Below, in pieces: positions 18,491-27,481 of a DNA stretch of 64,000 nucleotides. The notes beneath the pieces were generated by a model, which saw only the letters and a program-made list of their open reading frames with translations, did no database searches and had not been told where the DNA came from. Each line of letters starts with the position of its first letter. Position 1 is the stretch's first letter. Made by a program: the position numbers and the translations under genes. The DNA is taken from contig NZ_QJTJ01000001.1 in the NCBI RefSeq assembly GCF_003217295.1, forward strand, positions 221,912 to 285,911. The letters are read 5' to 3'. This stretch comes from Ureibacillus chungkukjangi. GTDB taxonomy: Bacteria > Bacillota > Bacilli > Bacillales_A > Planococcaceae.

Positions 18491-19957
18491 TTATTTAATC
18501 GTTTCGTTCGCTAGCTTTGTAATGCCCTCTCCTCCGGCTGCATACCACTCTTCTACAAATGTATCGAACTCGTCGATTGAAATTTTCCCCGTAATAATAT
18601 CAGCCGCATATTCTTTGTATAAATTCTCCATCGCATCCCATTGGCTAATGTACTCTTCTGGTATTGTGAAATCATTGTCTGCTACATAAGTATCAACGAT
18701 TGCATTTGTAGATGCCTGACCTGGAGGGCTCAATAAAGGCGTTTCAGAACTGATCGGTGTATCTAGCTTCACATCTTGCGGCTCCCAGAAGCGAGAAAAC
18801 CATTCAGAATAGAACTTCTCAGTTAACACGACTTCATCCCCTTCAATCGTGTATTGCTCTCCCTCATACCCTAGTAAATCAAGCTTCATCCCTTCAGGAC
18901 TTGCTAAAAAATCTAAAATTTCAAATGCAATGATTTTGTTTGCTGATTGTGACGAAATGGCAAGTCCGCGTGGCTCCTTAGTAACACTCGTTGCAGCATA
19001 GCCCGATGAAACACCAGATGCACTTGGTAAAACAGTTAACTCAGCTCCCTCGCCATTTACAGCTACTGTGCGAGTATTATATAAATCGATTACTTTTCCA
19101 TTTGTTCCAACGATAACGCCTGCTTTATTATTATAGAAATCATCTTCTTTAACGTCCCATTGCTTCGTTAAATATTGGTTATCTAGTAAACCAGCTGCAT
19201 ACAGCTCCGCATAGTATGCTAGCTTTGCTTTTTCAGCCTCAGATACTTTTTTGTACACATAGCTACCATTATCATCTTCTAGCCATGTCGAAGTAACTCC
19301 AAATGCCATGTTAAAGATAAAATCCAATTCCGCAATATCCCCAGCAACAGTTACACCATAATCAGACAATCCTTTATCAACCATCTCCTGGAAGAAGGCC
19401 TTATAATTCTCTGGAGATGGGTCTGCTAATAAGCTTTCTGATGTGGATATCTGCTCTAAATAATCCGTACGAACAACCGGCACCTTATGATTAATTGGCT
19501 TTACCCATAATAGATATGGATAATTCTCCAATCTTGTGACATTATGTTCATATAAAATATCCTTTAAATATTCAGAGCCCTCGATATACGGCGTCAAATC
19601 CTCCAACAATCCTTGAGATGCAATTTGTTCGTCACTGCCCTGGAAGTAAATAATGTCTGGAATTTCGCCACTATAAAGAAGTAAATTTAACTTTTCAGCA
19701 TAATCGCCTTGTGCAATTTCCACAATATTAAACTCAACGTCCAAGTCCCTATGCTCTTTTAAAGCGACCTCTAATGCATCATAGTATTTTACTGAAGCCT
19801 CACTCGATGGACCATCATCTTTATAAGCAATCGTAATAACTGTTTTTCCATCCTCTGTCACTTCTGGTTCTGCAATTACTTCTTCCCCTTTGTCACTGCA
19901 AGCTACTAAAAAAACTGCCAACAACCCAAATAACATGAACCCCCAAACTTTTTTCAC
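18491..19957 (-). CDS. Extracellular solute-binding lipoprotein of an ABC importer
   Basis: A 488-residue lipoprotein. The signal peptide MKKVWGFMLFGLLAVFLVAC ends in a lipobox whose cysteine is residue 20. The mature part has the CUT1 sugar-binding protein layout (GEIPDIIYFQGSDEQIASQGLLEDLTP) and resembles the LplA/YtcQ-type subgroup with a long C-terminal region. It should capture the substrate outside the membrane for the two permeases encoded upstream (19983-21776). It is followed 13 bases later by the first ARH-family gene. The ligand cannot be told from sequence. Confidence 0.92.
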   Translation of the reverse strand: MKKVWGFMLFGLLAVFLVACSDKGEEVIAEPEVTEDGKTVITIAYKDDGPSSEASVKYYDALEVALKEHRDLDVEFNIVEIAQGDYAEKLNLLLYSGEIPDIIYFQGSDEQIASQGLLEDLTPYIEGSEYLKDILYEHNVTRLENYPYLLWVKPINHKVPVVRTDYLEQISTSESLLADPSPENYKAFFQEMVDKGLSDYGVTVAGDIAELDFIFNMAFGVTSTWLEDDNGSYVYKKVSEAEKAKLAYYAELYAAGLLDNQYLTKQWDVKEDDFYNNKAGVIVGTNGKVIDLYNTRTVAVNGEGAELTVLPSASGVSSGYAATSVTKEPRGLAISSQSANKIIAFEILDFLASPEGMKLDLLGYEGEQYTIEGDEVVLTEKFYSEWFSRFWEPQDVKLDTPISSETPLLSPPGQASTNAIVDTYVADNDFTIPEEYISQWDAMENLYKEYAADIITGKISIDEFDTFVEEWYAAGGEGITKLANETIK

Positions 19958-19982
19958 CCTTTAACCCCCTGTTTATATTTAT

Positions 19983-20861
19983 TTATTCTTTTACTCCACC
20001 ATCCATAGTCCCCTTTGTAAAATACTTAAGGATAAGTGGATAAAGTAATAACATTGGAATAACAGCAACCACAATTGTTGCTGACTGTAGAGACCCAAAA
20101 TCCAGAGTTGCCAATAATTCAGGAGTCATCCCCTCTACCCCCTTTAATAACGTTGTATTGTCCTGTGTTACAACGAACTGGCGTAATACAACCTGAAGTG
20201 GCCATTTATTTGGATCTGATAAATAGATTGTGGCACGGAAATATTCATTCCAATGATATACCCCATAAAATAAGGCTAATGTGGCAAGGGCAGGCTTTGA
20301 GAGCGGCAGCATAATTCTCGTGAAAATTCGAAAATGTCCCGCGCCGTCTATTTTTGCCGCTTCTAATATACTAGTAGGTACCTCCTGGAAAAAACGCATT
20401 AAAATAAAGAGATAATAAACATTAATCGCCTTATATAAAATGACGGCTGCATAGGAATTTAACAAATGCAAATCCTTCATAAGCAAATACTCAGTAATCA
20501 TTGATGGTTCAAATACCATAATAGCTATCAAAACTACTAAAACAATTCGCTTTCCAACGAATTCGGTTCTAGCTAAAACATAGGCAGTAATCGCCGTTAA
20601 AAATAGGTTTAGCAAGGTACCCACAATCGTGATAAACACTGAGTTAAAAATACTTTTTAATATAAATGGATTGGACATGATAATTTCATAGTTGATAAGG
20701 GAAAATCCTTTAGGCAACACGCCCAGTCCAGATAATTCGCTGACTCTCGCTGGATCAGATAAGGACAGCGCAAGTATATTCAATAATGGAATTAAGACAG
20801 CTAATGTAAATAAAAATAAAATAAATTGAATGATCGTCTTTGTCATACTAAATTGCCTCAT
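19983..20861 (-). CDS. ABC carbohydrate permease, MalG/LplC-like
   Basis: A 292-residue membrane protein with about six transmembrane segments. It has the binding-protein-dependent permease signature around EAAKIDGAGHFRIFTRIMLPLSKPALA, the EAA loop that contacts the ATPase. The sequence PMLLLYPLILKYFTKGTMDGGVKE at the end is typical of the LplC/YtcP group. It pairs with the permease encoded at 20874-21776 and the lipoprotein downstream. The ATPase is probably the MsmX-like protein encoded divergently at 24667. Confidence 0.93.
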   Translation of the reverse strand: MRQFSMTKTIIQFILFLFTLAVLIPLLNILALSLSDPARVSELSGLGVLPKGFSLINYEIIMSNPFILKSIFNSVFITIVGTLLNLFLTAITAYVLARTEFVGKRIVLVVLIAIMVFEPSMITEYLLMKDLHLLNSYAAVILYKAINVYYLFILMRFFQEVPTSILEAAKIDGAGHFRIFTRIMLPLSKPALATLALFYGVYHWNEYFRATIYLSDPNKWPLQVVLRQFVVTQDNTTLLKGVEGMTPELLATLDFGSLQSATIVVAVIPMLLLYPLILKYFTKGTMDGGVKE

Positions 20862-20873
20862 CTTAATTCCCCC

Positions 20874-21776
20874 TTACCATACGCCTTTTCCGGTTAATCG
20901 CTTCGACAAGAAGTGAGTGCCCAATATCAATACCAAGCCGATGACACCCTTAAATAAGCCTGCTGCTGTGGCATAGGAATATTGTCCATTCAAAATTCCG
21001 ATTCTATAAACATACGTATCTAAAATATCGATAACGCTCAAAACAGAATCATTCATAAGGTTAAATACTTGGTCGAAGCCTGCACTCATAAAGAACCCTA
21101 AATTTAATATAAACAATGTAACGACTGTACTCATCAGTGCTGGTAACGTGATATAACGCATTTGTTGAAGGGTTGAAGCCCCATCGATTCGGGCTGCTTC
21201 ATAAAGTGAGGGATTTATTTTAAGAATAGCTGCCAAATACAGAATGGAATCCCAGCCTGCACTTCGCCACATTTCTGAATACACAAGCACCCATCTGATA
21301 TGCTCTTTACTTGTCATATAGTCAAGTGAAGGGAGCTGGAAGAAATCTCGAATAACATTTACTCCTCCATTTACTGGATTTAGCAATGTAATCCAGATTC
21401 CTGCTATAACCACCCATGATAAGAAGTGAGGTAAATAAGAAACAGACTGGACATATTTTCGATATGGACCAAAACGCAATTCATTTACTAAAAGCGAAAC
21501 AAGTATCGGTATTGGAAAAATAAAAATAATTTTCATGGTACTGATGATAACGGTGTTCATCAAAACATCCTTGAAGGCTGGTGAGCTAAATAGCTGTTCA
21601 AAATGCTTCATGCCAACCCAGACATTTTCACCGATTATTCGATAATCCTGAAAGGCTAGCTTCATGTTGACAATAGGTATAATGTGGAATATTACAAAGT
21701 AAAGCATTCCGGGCAAAAGCATCAAATAGAGTATCCAATCCTTTCGAATACGTTTTAAGCTGCTTATTTTTCTCAT
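20874..21776 (-). CDS. ABC carbohydrate permease, MalF/LplB-like
   Basis: A 300-residue permease with six predicted membrane segments and the EAA loop (YEAARIDGASTLQQMRYITLPALM). The N-terminus, RKDWILYLMLLPGMLYFVIFH, is typical of the LplB/UgpA group. I start it at the ATG at 21776, preceded by AAGGGGTGAGGGG; an upstream ATG at 21803 would add nine residues lacking family character. It lies 12 bases before its partner permease gene. Confidence 0.92.
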   Translation of the reverse strand: MRKISSLKRIRKDWILYLMLLPGMLYFVIFHIIPIVNMKLAFQDYRIIGENVWVGMKHFEQLFSSPAFKDVLMNTVIISTMKIIFIFPIPILVSLLVNELRFGPYRKYVQSVSYLPHFLSWVVIAGIWITLLNPVNGGVNVIRDFFQLPSLDYMTSKEHIRWVLVYSEMWRSAGWDSILYLAAILKINPSLYEAARIDGASTLQQMRYITLPALMSTVVTLFILNLGFFMSAGFDQVFNLMNDSVLSVIDILDTYVYRIGILNGQYSYATAAGLFKGVIGLVLILGTHFLSKRLTGKGVW

Positions 21777-21808
21777 CCCCTCACCCCTTTCTTCACATTT
21801 CACTCATT

Positions 21809-22117
21809 TTATAGCTCGAGATTCATCAATGGAGCATGCTGCTGGGCGCCATATACATCTCGATCCCCAGGGCTCCCTGAGGAGATTTTTCTAGCAATAG
21901 TTATTTTTATGCCAAGTGCTTGATCGAAATAAACTAGATGATGAATATCTTTGATCGGCAAATTATAAATCTCTGCAATGGTCTCTTTTGAGATAATCCC
22001 TGAATTCTTTACTTCCTCATAGACTGATTTGTCATCAAATAAAACATCCAAAGTGATTTCAAAGGGTCCTGCATTTTTACTTCGCAGGATTTTCGCTTTT
22101 TCAACTAATTTGACCAT
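21809..22117 (-). CDS. DUF4387 protein, partner of the AtuA-like protein
   Basis: A 102-residue small protein starting MVKLVEKAKILRSKNAGPFE, with the RSKNAGPFE-x-T-x-D core that I associate with DUF4387. Genes of this family commonly follow an AtuA/DUF1446 gene; here the two are separated by only 2 bases. No catalytic motif is evident, so it may be a subunit or chaperone of the AtuA-like enzyme. It lies just upstream of the ABC permease genes. Confidence 0.8.
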   Translation of the reverse strand: MVKLVEKAKILRSKNAGPFEITLDVLFDDKSVYEEVKNSGIISKETIAEIYNLPIKDIHHLVYFDQALGIKITIARKISSGSPGDRDVYGAQQHAPLMNLEL

Positions 22118-22119
22118 AC

Positions 22120-23475
22120 TTATACCTCCACAATTTCCAGAAGGAATGGATCACGGTTAATCTGCATTAAATGATAGATTGAAAACTCATAGACAGGACC
22201 AAATTCAATATCACTTGGCGCAAATGGGAACGCTAAATTTCCTGCTGAGGATTTTCGCCCCTGGTAGCCATAATGTAAAAAGGTAGATCTTACATTGGCA
22301 CAGATTGAATTGGCAAGCTCCTGATCCTTTGCTAATACCTCAAACATGACTCCAATTTCGTGTCCATTGAAGGAGCTTGGCTCTTGCTCCCCTAATACGG
22401 CATCCTTCCCATAGTGATAAAAGTTTACCTGATAGTCAGCCTCCGAAATCTCAGCGAAATAACTTTTCACTTGCACAAGGACTTCCTTTTCTACCTCTTC
22501 CAATTGAGAGATTAGTAACGGATCCCGAACACCAGCAATCACAAATGTACGAAAGGCAACCTGTCGGGCTCCTTCTAGCTTGATTTTCATTTCTTTATCC
22601 GGGAGGTATTGACTGTTTCGAACCTCAATAATCCCCTCTGCTACTTCATTGAATTCACATTCTTCCAGATTTAATGTAAAGCCAGGCCCATGCAATATAA
22701 AGGGATGCTCTTTTTCATAAAAGGTATGTGCTGCAACGCTTGTTGGAGTGCATTTTCGAATCGGGTTTAATGCCTTCACAGTAAAGGAGTCATGGTAAAG
22801 CGTCCCTAAAATACTGTCCTTAGTTGTTCCAGGCTCGGCACATAAAGCACCACACTCCAATATCTTTCCTAAATGATAAGACAAGCCGGGATCCATCCCA
22901 TGATAAATGCCTAATGCAGCAAAAGGAGATGGATCATAGCTTCTACCACATAGGATAATGTCACATTTTTGTTTTAATGCTTTTAAAATTGGTTCATGCC
23001 CCATCTGTGCCACAATTGTTTTTGTATCTAAAATCTTCTCTTTCGTAAGCTGGGGAATATTGGCACTTAATGGTGTAATGCGCCCCTCCTCTAGAGCATT
23101 AATAATCGTTTGTTGCTTAAAATCAGCCCATATAATACCGATTTTTGCATGGGTGCTTCGTTCAGCTAAAATCTCCCTTACTACCTCAAGAGTTAGCTCT
23201 ACATGTGTTTTCGCACCAGCTCCACCTGAGGAACCGATGATAACTGGAATTCGATGCTGTAAGCCCTTTTCTAAAATAATGGACAAATCCTTTTTGAGGG
23301 CTCGTCGACTCACAATTGAAACATTGGCTCCTAATTTGTGAGGACCTGCGTCTGTTGACCCTGCATCTACTACAATTCCATGAATCTTTTCCTGGAAAGC
23401 TTTTAAAAAAGGTTCTTTTGGAAATCCATATCCGAGAATGCCACAAGGAGATAGTATTTTTATGCTGTTTTGCAT
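22120..23475 (-). CDS. AtuA/DUF1446-family protein
   Basis: A 451-residue protein of the acyclic terpene utilisation AtuA family. Typical features are the GCGILGYGFP-like start (SPCGILGYGFPKEPF), VVDAGSTDAGPHKLG, GSSGGAGAKTHVELT and DIILCGRSYDPSPFAALG. AtuA proteins take part in acyclic isoprenoid breakdown in Pseudomonas, but the wider family occurs in many catabolic loci and the reaction is not established. It is the first gene after a small gap that holds a cre-like site, and it is coupled to a DUF4387 gene. Confidence 0.85.
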   Translation of the reverse strand: MQNSIKILSPCGILGYGFPKEPFLKAFQEKIHGIVVDAGSTDAGPHKLGANVSIVSRRALKKDLSIILEKGLQHRIPVIIGSSGGAGAKTHVELTLEVVREILAERSTHAKIGIIWADFKQQTIINALEEGRITPLSANIPQLTKEKILDTKTIVAQMGHEPILKALKQKCDIILCGRSYDPSPFAALGIYHGMDPGLSYHLGKILECGALCAEPGTTKDSILGTLYHDSFTVKALNPIRKCTPTSVAAHTFYEKEHPFILHGPGFTLNLEECEFNEVAEGIIEVRNSQYLPDKEMKIKLEGARQVAFRTFVIAGVRDPLLISQLEEVEKEVLVQVKSYFAEISEADYQVNFYHYGKDAVLGEQEPSSFNGHEIGVMFEVLAKDQELANSICANVRSTFLHYGYQGRKSSAGNLAFPFAPSDIEFGPVYEFSIYHLMQINRDPFLLEIVEV

Positions 23476-23503
23476 CTATTTCCTCTCCATTTCTTGACCA
23501 TTT

Positions 23504-23518
23504 TTGTAATCGGTTACA
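23504..23518. promoter_or_regulatory. cre-like operator upstream of the AtuA-like gene
   Basis: TTGTAATCGGTTACA matches 14 of 15 positions of the CcpA consensus WTGNAARCGNWWWCA. It lies 29 bases upstream of the AtuA-like start, in the 90-base gap after the ribokinase gene. Its palindromic form also suits another LacI-family repressor. Confidence 0.5.
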
Positions 23519-23565
23519 CTCTAAAAAAAAGGATTGGAACCAATTACTTTACCAAAACCTGTCTA

Positions 23566-24444
23566 CTATTTTATTTTTTCCATTCGTTCCTTAACCTGTG
23601 CTAGCGTTGGCATACCACCCTGTGCCCCTATTTTCTCTACAGATAACGAAGCAGTCGCGTTAGCAAATGTTAAAGCCTCTTCAAGAGAGAAATCATTTGA
23701 AATCGCATAAGCAAAAGCGCCATTAAAGGTATCGCCCGCACCAGTCGTATCAGTCACTTCGCTCTTATAGCCAGGCACCTTAATAAGCTTTTTCCCATTG
23801 TGATAACAAACTCCATTTTCTCCAAGGGTTACAATTACTTTGTTAGGGAATTGTTCAATTACGTCTTCCACCTTATCTCCAAAAATAGTCTCAAGCTCAT
23901 GTTCGTTTGGAGTTAAATAGTCTACTAAATCCATCCACTCTAATTTAAAAACACTCGCAGGCGCAGGATTAAGTATCACTTGTATACTTTTTTGTTTACA
24001 TTTTCCCAATACATATTCAACAGTTTCAGCTGGAATTTCAAGCTGCATGACAACTAGGCTACTATTATTTATATGCTCCCAATGTTCATCAATCACTTCT
24101 TTTGTTACTTCTAAATTAGCACCCGGAACAACAATGATGCGGTTATCCTTTTCATGAAGAATAATATTAGCTATTCCCGTTGAGACATCCCCATATTGCA
24201 AACCCTTAACATTCACATTCTCTTGAACTAACTGCTTAAAAAGATATTCTCCAAAGGGATCTCTTCCAACTCTACCAACAAACGAAATATCACCACCAAG
24301 CCTAGAAATGGCTACGGCTTGATTAGCTCCTTTTCCACCTGGATTCATTTCAAAAAAAGAGCCTAACAAAGTTTCTCCCTTTTTTGGAAAAACCTCAGAA
24401 CCAACCGTTAAATCCATATTGATACTTCCGATTACTGTAATCAT
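23566..24444 (-). CDS. rbsK: Ribokinase
   Basis: A 292-residue PfkB-family kinase. It has the two family signatures: NPGGKGANQAVAISRLGG (residues about 34-51) and DTTGAGDTFNGAFAYA with the catalytic aspartate near residue 239. The start MITVIGSINMDLTV is typical of RbsK. It phosphorylates D-ribose to ribose-5-phosphate for the pentose phosphate pathway. It is the first gene of the minus-strand catabolic locus and no ribose-specific RbsABC genes are nearby, so its ribose may come from the ARH-family enzymes of the same locus. Confidence 0.9.
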   Translation of the reverse strand: MITVIGSINMDLTVGSEVFPKKGETLLGSFFEMNPGGKGANQAVAISRLGGDISFVGRVGRDPFGEYLFKQLVQENVNVKGLQYGDVSTGIANIILHEKDNRIIVVPGANLEVTKEVIDEHWEHINNSSLVVMQLEIPAETVEYVLGKCKQKSIQVILNPAPASVFKLEWMDLVDYLTPNEHELETIFGDKVEDVIEQFPNKVIVTLGENGVCYHNGKKLIKVPGYKSEVTDTTGAGDTFNGAFAYAISNDFSLEEALTFANATASLSVEKIGAQGGMPTLAQVKERMEKIK

Positions 24445-24666
24445 GCATATAACCCCTTCTCGCTGTACTCCGTATAAATTAGTTTAGGCAAAATTCGTTG
24501 TCCTCATAAAACGATAGAAATGGAATGCTAAGCTCATGCATAAAATAATCGTATATTCTATAGTCCTACAACCCATCAACTTTACGAGCTAATTTTATAT
24601 TCTATGCGTGCTTTTTCTAAAATTTGAAATGGATTACCCGAAAAGTTTTTATAGAGGAGGAAGTTT

Positions 24667-25755
24667 ATGGAAGCTTTAGCTTTGGAAAATATTTGTAAAA
24701 CCTATGCTGACGGCTCTCAGGCAGTTAGCAACTTTAATTTACTAGTGGAAGAAAAAGAGTTTATTGTACTAGTGGGACCATCTGGTTGTGGAAAATCTAC
24801 AACTCTACGAATGATTGCTGGACTTGAAGAGATTACAGATGGTACCTTGCGTATTTCTTCCAAACAAATGAACGAGGTTGCCCCTAAGGATCGAGATATT
24901 GCGATGGTATTCCAAAACTATGCGCTCTACCCTCATATGAATGTTTACGAGAATATGGCTTTCGGTTTAAAGCTTCGAAAATTTTCAAAGAAGGAAATTG
25001 ATAAAAGAGTAACAGAGGCTGCTGGCATTTTAGAGCTTACTAACCTCTTAAAGAAAAAACCCTCCTCCCTATCAGGTGGTCAAAGACAGCGTGTTGCTTT
25101 AGGCCGTGCCATTGTGAGGGATGCCAGTCTATTTTTAATGGATGAACCGCTATCGAATTTAGATGCAAAGTTACGTGTCCAAATGCGTGCAGAAATTTCA
25201 AAGCTTCATCAACGCTTAGGGACTACAACTGTCTATGTAACACATGACCAAACAGAAGCAATGACAATGGCAACCCGTCTAGTGGTGATGAAGGATGGCA
25301 TCATCCAACAAATAGGCTCGCCAAAAGAAGTCTATGACCTGCCAAATAATATTTTTGTAGGCGGATTTATAGGAGCACCTGCGATGAACTTTTTTGAAGG
25401 AAAAATTGAAAATGACCATTTCCTAATGGAAGCCTATCAATTTAGAATTCCTCAAAATAGATATAAAAAGTTAAAGTCATTGGGCTATGAGGGGAAAACA
25501 ATCAAATTAGGCATTCGACCAGAATATATTAATCAAAATACAATTTTAAAGGATTCTCCAAATTTGGTGAGAGAAAAAGTTCTGGTGGCAGAATTAACAG
25601 GCTCCGAGCTGATGCTCCATTCGATGATAGGAGACCAACCCTTTATCGCCCGAGTCCACCCAGATACAATCGCTTCCCCAGGTGACGAAGTAGAACTGTA
25701 CTTAGAGATGGATAAAGCACATTTCTTTGATGTGGAGACCGAAGAACGAATCTGA
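24667..25755 (+). CDS. ABC transporter ATPase, MsmX/UgpC-like
   Basis: A 362-residue sugar-importer ATPase. It shows Walker A GPSGCGKST (about 38-46), Q-loop FQNYALYPHM, signature LSGGQRQRVALGRA, Walker B LFLMDEPLSNLDA, the switch histidine in VTHDQ, and a C-terminal TOBE domain. MsmX-type ATPases energise several CUT1 importers that lack their own ATPase, and the minus-strand operon here lacks one. It is divergent from rbsK, with a 222-base shared region. A GAGGAGGAAGTTT precedes the ATG. Confidence 0.93.
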   Translation: MEALALENICKTYADGSQAVSNFNLLVEEKEFIVLVGPSGCGKSTTLRMIAGLEEITDGTLRISSKQMNEVAPKDRDIAMVFQNYALYPHMNVYENMAFGLKLRKFSKKEIDKRVTEAAGILELTNLLKKKPSSLSGGQRQRVALGRAIVRDASLFLMDEPLSNLDAKLRVQMRAEISKLHQRLGTTTVYVTHDQTEAMTMATRLVVMKDGIIQQIGSPKEVYDLPNNIFVGGFIGAPAMNFFEGKIENDHFLMEAYQFRIPQNRYKKLKSLGYEGKTIKLGIRPEYINQNTILKDSPNLVREKVLVAELTGSELMLHSMIGDQPFIARVHPDTIASPGDEVELYLEMDKAHFFDVETEERI

Positions 25756-25817
25756 ATGCTGGTAATCTTAGAATAGAATCGTTGGTTAGTAAGATTTTTA
25801 AAAAGAAGAATACACGC

Positions 25818-25854
25818 AAAAAGGCAGCTAACTAGTAGATTAGTTGCCTTTATA
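25818..25854 (+). terminator. Terminator of the MsmX-like gene
   Basis: AAAGGCAGCTAACT pairs with GATTAGTTGCCTTT around a four-base loop, followed by a T-rich stretch. Confidence 0.8.
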
Positions 25855-25926
25855 TTTGGTTATAGGGGGCTTCTATTGAAGGGGCTGCCGGTTGTCTGAC
25901 GTGTTTTAGGTTGTCGTTTCCTCCAT

Positions 25927-26394
25927 AACGCGTTTCATCACCGTTTTCTGGTGCGTTTCGCTTTCCCTTTACATCCACAACGCGTTTCATCCGCTCTCTC
26001 TGACTCGTTTCACTTTCCATTTACATCCATAACGCGTTTCATCACCGCTCTCTGTCTCGTTTCGCTTTCCCTTTACATTCATAACGCGTTTCATCACCAC
26101 TCTCTGACGCGTTTCACTTTCCCTTTACATCCATGACGCGTTTCATCACCGCTCTCTGTCTCGTTTCGCTTTCCCTTTACATTCATAACGCGTTTCATCA
26201 CCGCTCTCTGACTCGTTTCACTTTCCCTTTACATCCATAACGCGTTTCATCACCGCTCTCTGACTCGTTTCGCTTTCCCTTTACATCCATAACGCGTTTC
26301 ATCACTGTTTTCTGGTGCGTTTCGCTTTCCCTTTACATCCACAACGCGTTTCATTCGCTCTCTCTGGCGCGTTTTCGGCAGATAAAAAACTGTA
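25927..26394. repeat. Tandem array of nine 52-bp units
   Basis: The core AACGCGTTTCAT (one GACGCG variant) begins at 25927, 25979, 26031, 26083, 26135, 26187, 26239, 26291 and 26343: always exactly 52 apart. Each unit has two related halves, one with CGTTTCATCACCGCTCTCTG and one with CGTTTC-CTTTCCCTTTACATCC. Units differ by substitutions but not by length. The unit length is not a multiple of three and the apparent frame at 25951-26136 has no ribosome site, so it is not coding. The array fills most of the gap 25756-26444. Confidence 0.95.
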
Positions 26395-26422
26395 TCCACA
26401 TTCACATGAATACAGTTTTTTC
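26384..26422. terminator. Bidirectional terminator after the repeat array
   Basis: AAAAAACTGTAT and ATACAGTTTTTT form a hairpin able to end the oxidoreductase transcript on the minus strand; it is symmetric. Confidence 0.8.
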
Positions 26423-26444
26423 GTCTGTTTTACTTGCTTCATAA

Positions 26445-27443
26445 CTATTTAATTTTTAATATAATTTTCCCTTTAGCTCTCCCGGCTTCTGCATATTCCA
26501 TCGCCTTTTGAGCATCCTCAAAAGGAAAGACTTTATCAATGACAGGCTTGATTTTACCTGCTTCAATATAGTTTGCTAGTATGCGTAATTGCTCACCGCT
26601 TGGCTCCATGAACAAAAATGTATATTGAACATTATGCTTTTTTTCAAGAGCAGTGAGCTTTTTACTTGCTACTGCGAACAGGAAGGTTTTAAACAATCCC
26701 GAGCCATATTTTTTCGCAAAGCGAGCATTCGGTAATCCAGAAACTGAAACAATTTTCCCTCCTTCTTTGACTATGCCAAACGATTTCTCAAGTATCTCAC
26801 CCCCAAGAGTATCAAATACCGCATCGTAATTTTGCAATATATCTTCAAACTTTTCTGTTTTGTAATTAATAATTTTATCTGCGCCAAGAGAATTTACTAA
26901 ATCCGTTCCCGCTGCACTTGCTGTCGTTGCAACAGTGGCTCCCATTAACTTTGCAAGCTGGATTGCAAAAGTTCCGACACCACCAGCTCCTGCTTGTATT
27001 AAAATCTTTTGTCCTTTTTGTAATTGTAGAATGTCTTTAAACGCTTGATATGTAGTTAACCCAACCAACGGAATCGAAGCTGCTTCTTCAAAGGTTAAAT
27101 TCTTAGGTTTTAAGGCAATATCATCTTCATGTACAGAGATATATTCAGCAAAAGTACCAATTTTACTTTTACGTGGACGGGCATATATTTCGTCACCGAC
27201 TTTAAAACGAGTTACCTTTGCGCCAACTTTTACTACAACACCCGAAAAGTCATTTCCAAGAATAAGAGGCATTTTATATTTAAGTAACAATTTCACTTTC
27301 CCATCACGTATCTTAAAATCAACCGGATTAATACTAGCTGCATGAATTTCTGCAAGTACCTCATGATCAGCAATTTCTGGTGTAGGCAATTCTGCCATAC
27401 GCATTGGAGCCTTTCCGTATTTATCTATGACCATTGCTCTCAT
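26445..27443 (-). CDS. NADP-dependent medium-chain oxidoreductase, quinone-reductase-like
   Basis: A 332-residue MDR-superfamily enzyme without the zinc-ligand pattern of true alcohol dehydrogenases. It has the GroES-like start (ASINPVDFKIRDGKV, PLILGNDFSGVVVKVG) and the nucleotide-binding GAGGVGTFAIQLAKLMGA. Members reduce quinones or enones with NADPH. The gene is 38 bases downstream of an ArsR-family regulator gene and likely under its control. The natural substrate is unknown. Confidence 0.9.
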   Translation of the reverse strand: MRAMVIDKYGKAPMRMAELPTPEIADHEVLAEIHAASINPVDFKIRDGKVKLLLKYKMPLILGNDFSGVVVKVGAKVTRFKVGDEIYARPRKSKIGTFAEYISVHEDDIALKPKNLTFEEAASIPLVGLTTYQAFKDILQLQKGQKILIQAGAGGVGTFAIQLAKLMGATVATTASAAGTDLVNSLGADKIINYKTEKFEDILQNYDAVFDTLGGEILEKSFGIVKEGGKIVSVSGLPNARFAKKYGSGLFKTFLFAVASKKLTALEKKHNVQYTFLFMEPSGEQLRILANYIEAGKIKPVIDKVFPFEDAQKAMEYAEAGRAKGKIILKIK

Positions 27444-27481
27444 GTCTATTCCCCCAAATAATGTATTTTATATTATAAATT

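Noticed and set aside
22958..23341. 127-codon plus-strand frame inside the AtuA-like gene
   Set aside because: It is antisense to a clear family protein and has no upstream ribosome site.
25951..26136. Open frame inside the first repeat array
   Set aside because: It is made of repeat units whose 52-bp length shifts frame each time, and it has no ribosome site.
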